Of a stretch of DNA of 64,000 nt, positions 27,722 to 35,403 are shown piece by piece (the first letter of the stretch is position 1; every line of letters starts with the position of its first letter). This DNA is from an uncultured Victivallaceae bacterium (GTDB lineage Bacteria; Verrucomicrobiota; Lentisphaeria; Victivallales; Victivallaceae). The notes beneath the pieces were generated by a model that saw only the letters and a program-made list of their open reading frames with translations, was not told where the DNA came from and did not search any database. The position numbers were made by a program, and so were the translations under genes. Location of the stretch: NCBI GenBank assembly GCA_944392655.1, contig CALXXL010000001.1, positions 62,001 through 126,000 on the forward strand, given 5' to 3'.

Positions 27722-28879
27722 TCATGGTACAGCCAGGAAACGTTCATCTCCGGCAAAGAGTTTTAACAGTACAATAAGCGAATATGCGCTGGAGCGTGAA
27801 CATGCTCCGCCCCGGCCGTATTCATCCATTCCGCCTTCAAGATACGGATACATACTGGCATTATTTTGTCTGGAAAACAGAGCTTTCAAGGCGCGGCATT
27901 CTGATTCTCCGGTGAAATTATGCGGTACGTTCAGTTTTTCCGCTTCCAGGACGGTATTAAGAACCACCGGAATTCCGGCGCAACTCTGTTCAAAAAATCC
28001 ATCCGGCTGCTGGTCGCGGGCAACGGCTGCGAGAAACTTTTCCGCGCCGTCAAGGAATTTCCGGTCTCCGGTAGCTTTGTAAGCGCATAGAAGTCCCAGA
28101 GATGTAAGGTCGTCATTAGATTTATGCAGTCCGCCCTGCGGGTCGTTTTCTGGTACGCTCATGGTTGCCTTGATAACAGTGCGATAGTAGCCGTCCGGCT
28201 GCTGGACATATTTTAAATAACGTTCAGCAAAAGATACATACCAGTCGCCAATCCATTTCTTATCGCCTGTAGCTTTATAGAGGTGATAAAAGAAATTCAA
28301 GCATCCGCCGTGAAAATCGCCAAGTACATCGTTGCGCATAAGAGCCGAACCATCCCGCCATGGCGGTTCCAGATCTACTCCCCATAAAGGCAGTCCATCT
28401 TCATCCTGACCTTTCCGCATATACCACTCAGCCCACAGCACTGCCCGTTCAAGATACTCTTCTTCCCCGGTGACGCGATAGAAATCGACGAACCCCCATG
28501 CACCGGATAGCCCATCACGCACATAACACCAGGTACTTTGTGGGGTATGTTCGCGCAGTGCTCCGCGATGTTCAGGTATAAACGGGTCGAAGATCTGTAA
28601 ACTCTTCAGGTAAACCCCCATTTTTTGTGCCGCATAAAGATAGCGCTGATCGTCAAACACTTTAGCCGCGCTGAACATGCCCATGGCTGCAAACGCAATG
28701 GCCCATTCAGTCGCGGACAACTGTGGAATGCCAAAAGCGTCATATTCAAAAAAGAAACTTCCGGCTCCGGGTTCCCAGTCCCGGAAGCGGATCTGATTGC
28801 GCAGATAATATTCAGCGATGCCGTGGGCACACTTCATGCCGGCGTCAGAGAGTCCGGCAACATTTTCAATAATACTCAT
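27722..28879 (-). CDS. Alpha/alpha-barrel carbohydrate-locus protein, paralogue 1
   Basis: From ATG 28879 (AGGAG eight bases upstream) it is 385 residues. The chain is a series of helical hairpins with aromatic- and Gly-rich turns (YRVTGEEEYLERA, YKATGDKKWIGDW, YKATGDRKFLDGA), the pattern of (alpha/alpha)6 barrels such as six-hairpin glycosidases, epimerases and unsaturated uronyl hydrolases. Conserved stretches shared with the next gene include GAWGF, GLPLWGV, DPQGGLHKSNDD, FEQSCAGIPVVLN and SSAYxLIVLLKLFAG. No signal peptide is seen, so it probably acts in the cytoplasm. I cannot name the substrate or an established family with confidence. Confidence 0.75.
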   Translation of the reverse strand: MSIIENVAGLSDAGMKCAHGIAEYYLRNQIRFRDWEPGAGSFFFEYDAFGIPQLSATEWAIAFAAMGMFSAAKVFDDQRYLYAAQKMGVYLKSLQIFDPFIPEHRGALREHTPQSTWCYVRDGLSGAWGFVDFYRVTGEEEYLERAVLWAEWYMRKGQDEDGLPLWGVDLEPPWRDGSALMRNDVLGDFHGGCLNFFYHLYKATGDKKWIGDWYVSFAERYLKYVQQPDGYYRTVIKATMSVPENDPQGGLHKSNDDLTSLGLLCAYKATGDRKFLDGAEKFLAAVARDQQPDGFFEQSCAGIPVVLNTVLEAEKLNVPHNFTGESECRALKALFSRQNNASMYPYLEGGMDEYGRGGACSRSSAYSLIVLLKLFAGDERFLAVP

Positions 28880-28901
28880 AATTAAGCTCCTCTCAATGTA
28901 A

Positions 28902-30071
28902 TTATTTTGCCGCCGAGAGGAAGCGGTCTTCCCCGGCAAATAGTTTCAAAAGAACAATTAAGGCGTATGCACTTGAACGCGTGCATACTACGCCGTCGGA
29001 ATATTCATCCAGCGCGCCACGCTTATTCGGGAAGATATCACCCGGATCCTGCCGTTTGTAAAGGGCCCGCAGTGCCTCTGCCGCCTGCTCAAGCCGTGAT
29101 TTGGGCCATGGACCGAGTTCTCCTTCCGACTCCAGAAGGATATTCAGTACCACCGGGATCCCGGCACAGCTCTGTTCAAAAGAGCCGTCTGGACGCTGTA
29201 TAGCGAAAACAGCCTCAATAAAATCGTGAACCGCATCTAGAAAATATTTTTTCCCTGTAACCCGGTAGGCGGCCAGCATGCCGAGAGATGAAAAGTCGTC
29301 GTTAGATTTGTGCAATCCACCCTGAGGATCTTTATCTGGAACTCGCCCGTCAGCTTTGAACACGGTTTTGAAGAATCCATCCGGCTGTTTAGCATTAGCG
29401 ATATAGAATTCAGCAAAATCCTCGAAACGTGAGTCGATATAGCGGCGGTTACCGGTTATCTGGTACATCCGGTAGAAGAAGTTCAGTATGCCGCCGGTAA
29501 AATCACCGAGCATGTCATTGAGCATAGGTGGCGTACCCTCTGAAAGCGGAGGAGCGAATTCAACTCCCCACAAAGGCAGTCCCTGTTGATCAACTCCTTC
29601 GCGGAAGTACCACTCTGTCCACAATTCCGCCCGGCGCAGATATTCCTCATTGCCGGTAACCTGGTAATATTCCAGAAATCCCCATGCCCCGGTTATCGCA
29701 TCCTTAATATAACACCATGGAGTTAACGCAGTCATCTCTCTGATGGCGCCGTAATGTCTTGGCAGATATGAGTCAAATATCTGCAAAGAACGCAGATAAA
29801 AGATCATTTTCTCTGCCGAATAATTGTACAGATCGCAATTGAAAGCCCGTCCGGCGGCCATCTGCCCCATAGCGGCAAAAGCCAGCTGCCAGTTGGTTAC
29901 TCCGCCCGATGGCTGTCCGATAAAGCTTATGGCAGCCGGGAAGCTCCCTGCGGCGTGGATATAATCCTTGTACCTAACCTGATTATTGACATACCATTCA
30001 GCGATTCCTTTTGCGCATTTTAATCCGTCTTTGCGCAGACTTTCCAGTGACTCCACCAAAAGTGACATCAT
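28902..30071 (-). CDS. Alpha/alpha-barrel carbohydrate-locus protein, paralogue 2
   Basis: At 389 residues, this protein is collinear along its whole length with the downstream paralogue and shares the same blocks (AKGIAEWYVNNQVRYKD against AHGIAEYYLRNQIRFRD; GGLHKSNDD; EQSCAGIPVVLN). It was probably made by tandem duplication followed by divergence. It is the first gene of the pair, 22 bases upstream, so the two form an operon pointing away from the divergent regulator gene. It has no signal peptide. ATG 30071 or the adjacent ATG 30068 may start it. Confidence 0.75.
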   Translation of the reverse strand: MMSLLVESLESLRKDGLKCAKGIAEWYVNNQVRYKDYIHAAGSFPAAISFIGQPSGGVTNWQLAFAAMGQMAAGRAFNCDLYNYSAEKMIFYLRSLQIFDSYLPRHYGAIREMTALTPWCYIKDAITGAWGFLEYYQVTGNEEYLRRAELWTEWYFREGVDQQGLPLWGVEFAPPLSEGTPPMLNDMLGDFTGGILNFFYRMYQITGNRRYIDSRFEDFAEFYIANAKQPDGFFKTVFKADGRVPDKDPQGGLHKSNDDFSSLGMLAAYRVTGKKYFLDAVHDFIEAVFAIQRPDGSFEQSCAGIPVVLNILLESEGELGPWPKSRLEQAAEALRALYKRQDPGDIFPNKRGALDEYSDGVVCTRSSAYALIVLLKLFAGEDRFLSAAK

Positions 30072-30095
30072 CCCTCTCCCAGGTATTATTGGTTT

Positions 30096-30154
30096 AGTTA
30101 TACTGTGTTGTTTCAGTTATACCATAACGCCTAATCGGTATAAAACCAGTATAA
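30096..30154. promoter_or_regulatory. Cluster of GTTATAC-type half-sites, probable operator
   Basis: AGTTATAC occurs at 30096-30103 and 30115-30123 (as AGTTATACC), and the inverted form at 30137-30143 (GGTATAA) and 30148-30154 (AGTATAA). The second and third form an inverted pair with a 13-base spacer. They lie between the paralogue pair and the divergent regulator, where an autogenous LacI/GntR-type operator would be. Confidence 0.4.
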
Positions 30155-30221
30155 AAATTATGAAAAATCGTTTTTAATTCATTGACTTTGTTAATGAAAT
30201 AACATTTTTATTTTTTAATGC

Positions 30222-30250
30222 TTGACTTTTATATAAAATTATGTTATCTT
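30222..30250 (+). promoter_or_regulatory. Promoter of the GntR/LacI-hybrid regulator
   Basis: TTGACT (30222-30227), exactly 17 bases, TATCTT (30245-30250) preceded by TGT (extended -10). It overlaps the upstream ATG at 30241, which rules that codon out as a start and supports 30292. Confidence 0.6.
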
Positions 30251-30266
30251 TAAATATAAAACATTT

Positions 30267-30279
30267 ATATAACAAAAGA
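30267..30279 (+). promoter_or_regulatory. Shared leader motif, copy 1
   Basis: ATATAACAAAAGA is found here in the leader of the regulator and again at 31357-31369, ahead of the next gene. Confidence 0.4.
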
Positions 30280-30291
30280 ATAACAAAACCA

Positions 30292-31338
30292 ATGGCGAAA
30301 CTGGAAACATTAATATCGGAAGTTGCGGCAGAGATCTCTCGCGGGGTGTATGGCGGTCCCGGTGATAAGTTTATTACAATAAGAGAGATGTGCATGAAAA
30401 AAGATATATCGCTGAAAACCTCGTTTCTGCTGTTTGCTGCCCTGCGTGATATTGGGGCAATCGAGAAGCGCAGGAAGAGCTATTTTATTCTCGATGGATT
30501 GCAACGACCAGGTATAACAAAGCAAAAACCATTGATCGGCTGCGTGGTCACTGCTTTGGAAAGTCCATATTTCAGTAAATTGGTTCGATATATAGAAGAG
30601 GCGGTAAGCCAATACGGTGCGAGTTTGCTTATTGCGTCAAGTGAATATAATTTTGAGCGTGAAAGAGCGCGGATTACCGGATTTCTGGAGCATGGCGCGT
30701 CCGGCCTGTTGATTTGCCCGTGGGCGAGCGAGGAAGAGGAGAGCTTTTATCGCAATATAGATGTTCCGGTGGTGATGATAGGTCATAAGCCTAAAAGTGT
30801 AGCTGTGGATGCGGTTATGGTGAACAATCAGACTGCGGCGCAGATGGTGGCAGGACATTTGATGGCACGCGGCTGTAAAAATTTTGCTTATATCGGCCAG
30901 CGTGGGGTACAGCGGGATGAGCGCCTGTTCGGATTCCGTTCCCAGCTTTATGCGCATGGGATTATGCTGAACGATAATGATATTGTGATGACAGACTACG
31001 CCAATCAGGAGCAGTGTGACCGCGATATTGTGCAATTGCTGGTGAATCGCCGTCCGGGAACCGGAATTTTCTGTTATCACGATCTGTTTGCCGCCAGGGT
31101 GATAATGCATTGTCACAAATTGAATATAGATGTACCCGGAGATATCAGGGTGGTTGGTTTTGATGATCTGCCTATGGCTTCGGAGCTTTCGCCGGCATTG
31201 ACCACAGTACGCTATCCGATAGAAGCGATGGCGCGGATTGCTTCGGAGATGCTCTATGCCAGGATGACGCTGGAGAATGCCGCCGAACCGGCATATTCAT
31301 ATTTGGATTCTGAACTTGTGGAACGGGAGACAACCTGA
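30292..31338 (+). CDS. GntR/LacI-hybrid transcriptional regulator
   Basis: The N-terminus (about 1-70) is a GntR-type winged helix-turn-helix (FITIREMCMKKDISLKTSFLLFAALRDIGAIEKRR); the remaining 275 residues are a LacI/Peripla_BP_3 sugar-binding domain (GCVVTALESPYFSKLVRYIEE; VGFDDLPMASELSPALTTVRYP). Such hybrids, e.g. AraR of Bacillus, bind a sugar and release DNA. It has a strong promoter, lies divergent to the paralogue pair and directly upstream of the other four genes of this locus. The ligand is unknown. The regulator's own leader contains a motif repeated before the next gene. Confidence 0.9.
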   Translation: MAKLETLISEVAAEISRGVYGGPGDKFITIREMCMKKDISLKTSFLLFAALRDIGAIEKRRKSYFILDGLQRPGITKQKPLIGCVVTALESPYFSKLVRYIEEAVSQYGASLLIASSEYNFERERARITGFLEHGASGLLICPWASEEEESFYRNIDVPVVMIGHKPKSVAVDAVMVNNQTAAQMVAGHLMARGCKNFAYIGQRGVQRDERLFGFRSQLYAHGIMLNDNDIVMTDYANQEQCDRDIVQLLVNRRPGTGIFCYHDLFAARVIMHCHKLNIDVPGDIRVVGFDDLPMASELSPALTTVRYPIEAMARIASEMLYARMTLENAAEPAYSYLDSELVERETT

Positions 31339-31356
31339 GTTCACATATATTTTACA

Positions 31357-31369
31357 ATATAACAAAAGA
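31357..31369 (+). promoter_or_regulatory. Shared leader motif, copy 2
   Basis: The 13 bases ATATAACAAAAGA are identical to 30267-30279. It sits 17 bases before the start of the TIM-barrel-like gene and just upstream of its AGGAG. Confidence 0.4.
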
Positions 31370-31385
31370 CAGGAGATTTTTTAAC

Positions 31386-32417
31386 ATGGCGATTACGCAA
31401 ACCGCGATAAGCTATTATGGCTTGAATTATGTGGAACATGCGGCCGAGGATTTCCGTGAAATGCTGGATCACGGCTGTACCACGGTTATTCTGGCGGTAA
31501 CGGAATTTGACTTTGATTTCTGGCGTCCCAATATTCCTAAGATTGTAGCCAAGGCGCATGAGTTGGGGCTGAAAGTTCTGTTGGATCCGTGGGGGATCGG
31601 CAAATACTTCGGTGGCGAACAGGTGAGCAAATTTCTGCAGAATAATACTGAAAACCGTCAGGTCTCCGCTTTGACGGGTGAAAAACTGCCGTATGCCTGC
31701 TTCAATACCAACAGTTTCCGGGATTATTTTCAGAATATGTGTCTGGCTCTGGGGCGTGAAGCCGGAGCGGACGGTTTCTTTTGGGATGAGCCGCACTACG
31801 CATTTCCCAAATCTTACGCATCAATTACCGGCGGCGCGGGTGAGGATTGGACCTGCCGTTGTCCGGTGTGCATGAAGAAATTTTATGACTATTACGGTTA
31901 TGAAATGCCGAAGGTAATGAATGATGACGTCAAGCAGTTCCGCTGGCGCGAAGCGTTGTTTATTCTTGAAGATACCTCGCGTAAGATCAAGGAGATCAAT
32001 CCGGAGCTTGAAATAACCTGTTGTGTTCATGCCACATTGAACACCTACTATGTTACTGAATATCGTGGGTATGACAATTGGGACATGGTTGCGTCGAGTC
32101 CGTATTTTGACGTTTTTTCCACCACAATTATCGCGTGGGAACTGCCGGAAGGATTTTTTGAAAATATTACCCGTCGTACGGTGGAAATGGCGAAGAAGTA
32201 TGGCAAAAAATCGGAACGCTGGCTGATGGGATACTTTAAACAGCCGAAGGATTTTGAACAGGTTGATAAAGTAGTTGATATGTATGAAAAGCTTGGCGTT
32301 GACCGTCTGGCGGCGTGGACTTACCGCGGCGGCTATGGTACGGTTCTTGCTGCGCCTGATGCGCTGAAGCTGTGGGATAAGATCGGCGAAAATTATAAAC
32401 GGGTATTGAAAAAATAG
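31386..32417 (+). CDS. TIM-barrel-like protein with CxCxxC motif, function unknown
   Basis: A 343-residue cytoplasmic protein with AGGAG ahead of its ATG. Strand-helix alternation and the C-terminal strand LAAWTYRGGYGT fit a glycoside-hydrolase-like TIM barrel. GADGFFWDEPHY places an acidic residue pair where GH barrels often carry a catalytic acid. A WTCRCPVCMKKF segment near residue 158 gives CxCxxC, suggestive of metal binding. I do not recognise a specific family. It starts the four-gene run after the regulator. Confidence 0.75.
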   Translation: MAITQTAISYYGLNYVEHAAEDFREMLDHGCTTVILAVTEFDFDFWRPNIPKIVAKAHELGLKVLLDPWGIGKYFGGEQVSKFLQNNTENRQVSALTGEKLPYACFNTNSFRDYFQNMCLALGREAGADGFFWDEPHYAFPKSYASITGGAGEDWTCRCPVCMKKFYDYYGYEMPKVMNDDVKQFRWREALFILEDTSRKIKEINPELEITCCVHATLNTYYVTEYRGYDNWDMVASSPYFDVFSTTIIAWELPEGFFENITRRTVEMAKKYGKKSERWLMGYFKQPKDFEQVDKVVDMYEKLGVDRLAAWTYRGGYGTVLAAPDALKLWDKIGENYKRVLKK

Positions 32418-32429
32418 GATATTTACAGG

Positions 32430-33188
32430 ATGGAAAAATTTAACGATTTAGGTTATGTCGCTGCTGCTTTTGCCAATATACAGGAGGTATTGGAAAAGCA
32501 GGCGGACAATATCCGTAAGGCCGGGGCACTGATGGCTGATGCAATTGAAGCGGATAAACTTATCAGTGTCTATGGCGGCGGCGGACACACCACTCTGGTT
32601 ATGGGAGAGATGTTCTTCCGGGCCGGAGGCTTGAGCAATATCAACCCGATTATGGAGACCGGGTTGTCGGTCTTCAACCAGTCGCTTAAGTATCTTGAGC
32701 TTGAGCGCTGTGTGAATTACGGTGCTGCGATTATGAAATATTATGATCTTAAAAAGGATGATCTTTTAATAATATTCCATAATATCGGTATAAATGCCGC
32801 GACGATAGATGCAGCGTTGGAGGCGAAGAAGAATGGCGTGAAGATCATTGCTGTATCCAGCTCTTACTGGCAGAATGAGATGCCGGCAGATCACTTTATC
32901 AGACATCCATCCGGCAAAAATCTTTTTGACCTGGCTGATGTGTGCATAGATGACTACAATCCGGTTGGCGACTCCGCAGTAAAAGTGCCTGGGTTTGACA
33001 CTGCAATTGCGCCGATATCCAACGTAGTGGATTTTACTATTGCCCATCTGCTGGAAATAGAGTGTGTGCGTGAATGTGTGGCGCGTGGAATCACACCTCC
33101 GGTATGGCGCAGTGCCAATGCACCGGGCGGGGATGAGTTCAACGCCGCGTTGATAAAGAAATATAAACCATTAATCAAGAATCTGTGA
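32430..33188 (+). CDS. SIS-domain sugar isomerase-type protein
   Basis: The 252-residue protein has a SIS phosphosugar fold: ISVYGGGGHTTLVMGEMFFRAGG near residues 45-68 as the glycine-rich loop, DLLIIFHNIGIN in place of the usual TxSGxT segment, and KIIAVSS before the helix. It resembles the UPF0309-type SIS proteins found with sugar catabolic genes. Such proteins isomerise or bind phosphosugars. It is twelve bases after the TIM-barrel gene and directly before the orphan gene, overlapping its possible GTG start. Confidence 0.82.
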   Translation: MEKFNDLGYVAAAFANIQEVLEKQADNIRKAGALMADAIEADKLISVYGGGGHTTLVMGEMFFRAGGLSNINPIMETGLSVFNQSLKYLELERCVNYGAAIMKYYDLKKDDLLIIFHNIGINAATIDAALEAKKNGVKIIAVSSSYWQNEMPADHFIRHPSGKNLFDLADVCIDDYNPVGDSAVKVPGFDTAIAPISNVVDFTIAHLLEIECVRECVARGITPPVWRSANAPGGDEFNAALIKKYKPLIKNL

Positions 33189-33190
33189 TC

Positions 33191-33901
33191 ATGAATGCAA
33201 AAATGAATGAGGCTCTGGCATTTCTGTCGGAGAAGTACAGTGTGCCGCATGGTGAAATTGTAATGGACGGCGGTCGTTACAAGGTAATTGCTGCCGATGG
33301 TACAGCGACTGCGCTGTTGCCGTGGCGGGTTGAGCGTCGTTTCTTTGAATTGAAGAATCTGATATTGAATAAGACTCTGGAACGTGTTTCTACTCTGCGT
33401 TTTGCCTCTATTACTGCCGGAGGTTCCTTGAAGGAACAATTGGCGCGTGAACTGGATCTGGCGGCATGGATGCTGAATGAAAAGATAATTTCCCTCTATG
33501 CTGTATGCGCAAAAGATGTTGCGGCCAATGTTATTGTAAAATTCGGCAATGATGTCAGCGCCAGTATTGAATGCAGTACAAAACTGCCGGCGGACGGCAG
33601 ACCGATAGACCGGCATGAGATAATTGCCGGACGCGGTATTGCCTCTGACCAGGCGGTTGACACCCAGATTCCGCAATACTCTATTTACGCTTTTACCGAC
33701 AAGGGTGAAGAGCGCTACACCGATGTTGACTCCGAACTTTTCGGGTTCAGCAATGATGAAATATGGATAATCCGTGCGGCGTTTGCGGTATTGAGCAATC
33801 CCGGATTATCGGCGGAATGGAACAGTGCGGAAAAAACCATGAATGAACTGGCTGCGGCGGTATTTGAATCTGACCGCTCAGGTTCGGTAATCAAGTTTTG
33901 A
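33191..33901 (+). CDS. Protein of unknown function in the carbohydrate operon
   Basis: A 236-residue protein starting at ATG 33191; a GTG at 33185 overlapping the previous stop by four bases, or ATG 33197, are alternatives. I see no signal peptide, membrane segment or recognised motif. The middle (NVIVKFGNDVSASIECSTKLP) and RPIDRHEIIAGRGIASDQAVDTQIPQYSIYAF region look alpha/beta and resemble the substrate-facing domain of an oxidoreductase partner. It precedes the Gfo/Idh/MocA gene by 15 bases, so a subunit role is possible but unproven. Confidence 0.65.
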   Translation: MNAKMNEALAFLSEKYSVPHGEIVMDGGRYKVIAADGTATALLPWRVERRFFELKNLILNKTLERVSTLRFASITAGGSLKEQLARELDLAAWMLNEKIISLYAVCAKDVAANVIVKFGNDVSASIECSTKLPADGRPIDRHEIIAGRGIASDQAVDTQIPQYSIYAFTDKGEERYTDVDSELFGFSNDEIWIIRAAFAVLSNPGLSAEWNSAEKTMNELAAAVFESDRSGSVIKF

Positions 33902-33916
33902 TTGGGGGTATGAAAG

Positions 33917-34996
33917 ATGAAACCGGTAAAAATTGCAATGATGTCACTGACCCATGGTCATACCCGCAAATATTATCAGACTTTGCGCGACAACAGTAAG
34001 CTGGACTGGGTTGCATCCTGCGCTGAAGATCAGACGGCGAAAGATGTTTATGAACTCTATAAAACAGGTGTTCCGTGTTATCTGAGCGCGGAAGAGATGT
34101 TTGAAAAGCATCCGGATATTGAGGCGGTAGTGTTGGCTTCGGCCAACAGCAAGCACCTGGAACAGGTTAAATTCTGTGCTGAACGCGGCATCCATATACT
34201 TTCGATGAAGATTCCAACCTTCAATATGGAAGAGTATGATGAGATGATCCGTATTTGCGACAAGGCCGGAATTGTCTGCCAGGTTGAATTGGAAATGCAC
34301 TATAATCCGGTGGTGATCCGGCTTAAGAAGTTGCTTCAGGATGGGGTTATTGGTAAAATATTGTCGGTTCAGGCGACCAATATCACGCTCTCTCCGGTAT
34401 GGGCATTCCCATGGCAGGGGAGTCCGGAAGCCAGCTTTGGCTCCCGTGTTCCGTTAAAGAGTGGAGATGCCCGTTTCCGTGGCGGTGCGTTGTGCGACCA
34501 TCCGCATATCTTCGACCTGGTACGTTGGCTGACCGGTGCGGACTTTAAGACCATCTATTCTGCGGTTGCTCCGAATCTGCGTGAGGATCTGGAGGTTGAG
34601 GATATGCTGCTTGTAAACGGCAAAATGAGTGACGGCACTGCATTTTTGTTTGATCCGTCCTGGTCGCGCATGGAAGAACGGCTCAAGGTTCCCGGTCCTG
34701 GTTGGGAAGTGTTCCCGAAGCGCATGGAGGTAAATCTTACCATTACTGGCGAAAAGGGTGTGCTGGTGTGTGACTGCTTCGGTCCGAATGTCTATCATAA
34801 CGGTGCTCCGAACGACCGTTATACGGTTCAATACACCTATTTTGATGAATGGGTTGGTCTGATAGATGAATTTGTCGATTGTATCCGCAATCACAAGGAG
34901 CCGATGATCAATCTGAAATGGCACAAGCAGACGATAGAGGCGATGAATGCCTGTTATGAAAGTATTGCTGAAGGTTCACCAGTGAAGCTCGGCTGA
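33917..34996 (+). CDS. Gfo/Idh/MocA-family oxidoreductase
   Basis: The 359-residue protein has the N-terminal NAD(P)-binding fold and C-terminal beta-sheet domain of the family. The nucleotide loop reads MMSLTHGHTRKYY instead of GxGxxG, and the usual EKP is replaced by MKIP, features of some subfamilies. CDHPHIFDLVRWLTGA carries the usual D-H-x-x-D-x-x-RW catalytic pattern. It probably oxidises or epimerises a sugar or cyclitol-type substrate; which one is unknown. It ends the operon and is followed by a strong terminator. Confidence 0.88.
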   Translation: MKPVKIAMMSLTHGHTRKYYQTLRDNSKLDWVASCAEDQTAKDVYELYKTGVPCYLSAEEMFEKHPDIEAVVLASANSKHLEQVKFCAERGIHILSMKIPTFNMEEYDEMIRICDKAGIVCQVELEMHYNPVVIRLKKLLQDGVIGKILSVQATNITLSPVWAFPWQGSPEASFGSRVPLKSGDARFRGGALCDHPHIFDLVRWLTGADFKTIYSAVAPNLREDLEVEDMLLVNGKMSDGTAFLFDPSWSRMEERLKVPGPGWEVFPKRMEVNLTITGEKGVLVCDCFGPNVYHNGAPNDRYTVQYTYFDEWVGLIDEFVDCIRNHKEPMINLKWHKQTIEAMNACYESIAEGSPVKLG

Positions 34997-35011
34997 TTAC
35001 TTGAGAAAATC

Positions 35012-35053
35012 AAAACACCTCTTGCGACATTATACCGCAGGAGGTGTTTTTTT
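35012..35053 (+). terminator. Intrinsic terminator of the carbohydrate operon
   Basis: AAAACACCTC (35012-35021) pairs with GAGGTGTTTT (35041-35050), extended by TTGCG/CGCAG, with a nine-base loop and a T-run through 35053. Confidence 0.85.
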
Positions 35054-35067
35054 ATTGCAAGGCTATA

Positions 35068-35102
35068 CAAAAAAAGCCGCTCCATAAAAGAGAGCGGCTT
35101 TT
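35068..35102 (-). terminator. Intrinsic terminator of rpsU (works in both directions)
   Basis: AAAAGCCGCTC (35072-35082) and GAGCGGCTTTT (35092-35102) form an 11-base stem with T-runs on either strand; it lies 14 bases beyond the rpsU stop. Confidence 0.85.
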
Positions 35103-35115
35103 ATCATAAACCGGA

Positions 35116-35280
35116 TCAATGACGGCGCTGTTTAGCTTTGCGCTTGACTTCGCTCGGTTTTTCGTAGTGACGACGGTTGCGCAGATCTTTGAGGGTGCCT
35201 TCCTTATCCAGCTTCTTCTTCAGGCGGCGCAGAGCGCGGTCGATCAATTCACCTTTCTTAAGACGAACTTCTGTATGCAT
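35116..35280 (-). CDS. rpsU: Small ribosomal subunit protein bS21
   Basis: The 54-codon gene is too short for many gene callers. Its product starts [19 protein letters not shown], then [34 protein letters not shown]: the compact, very basic bS21 protein of the 30S subunit with its RHYEKPS block. A strong GGGGGTGA site precedes the ATG. It lies 123 bases downstream of the sigma factor gene on the same strand, with its own likely promoter, echoing the rpsU-dnaG-rpoD link of Enterobacteria. Confidence 0.95.
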   Translation of the reverse strand: MHTEVRLKKGELIDRALRRLKKKLDKEGTLKDLRNRRHYEKPSEVKRKAKQRRH

Positions 35281-35362
35281 TTGTATTCACCCCCTTCAGC
35301 GCATGTTAAAGGTTTCTATCAATATCAACCGGAACCCGTTTCCGATCAAATTATATTTAATT

Positions 35363-35390
35363 AATCTAGCACAAATTTTATAATATGCAA
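35363..35390 (-). promoter_or_regulatory. Candidate rpsU promoter
   Basis: Minus strand TTGCAT (35390-35385), 16-base spacer ending TTGTGC, TAGATT (35368-35363), an extended -10 (TGC). Nearly the same as the promoter before coaE at 672-699. Confidence 0.55.
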
Positions 35391-35403
35391 ATCTGAGTTT
35401 TTA

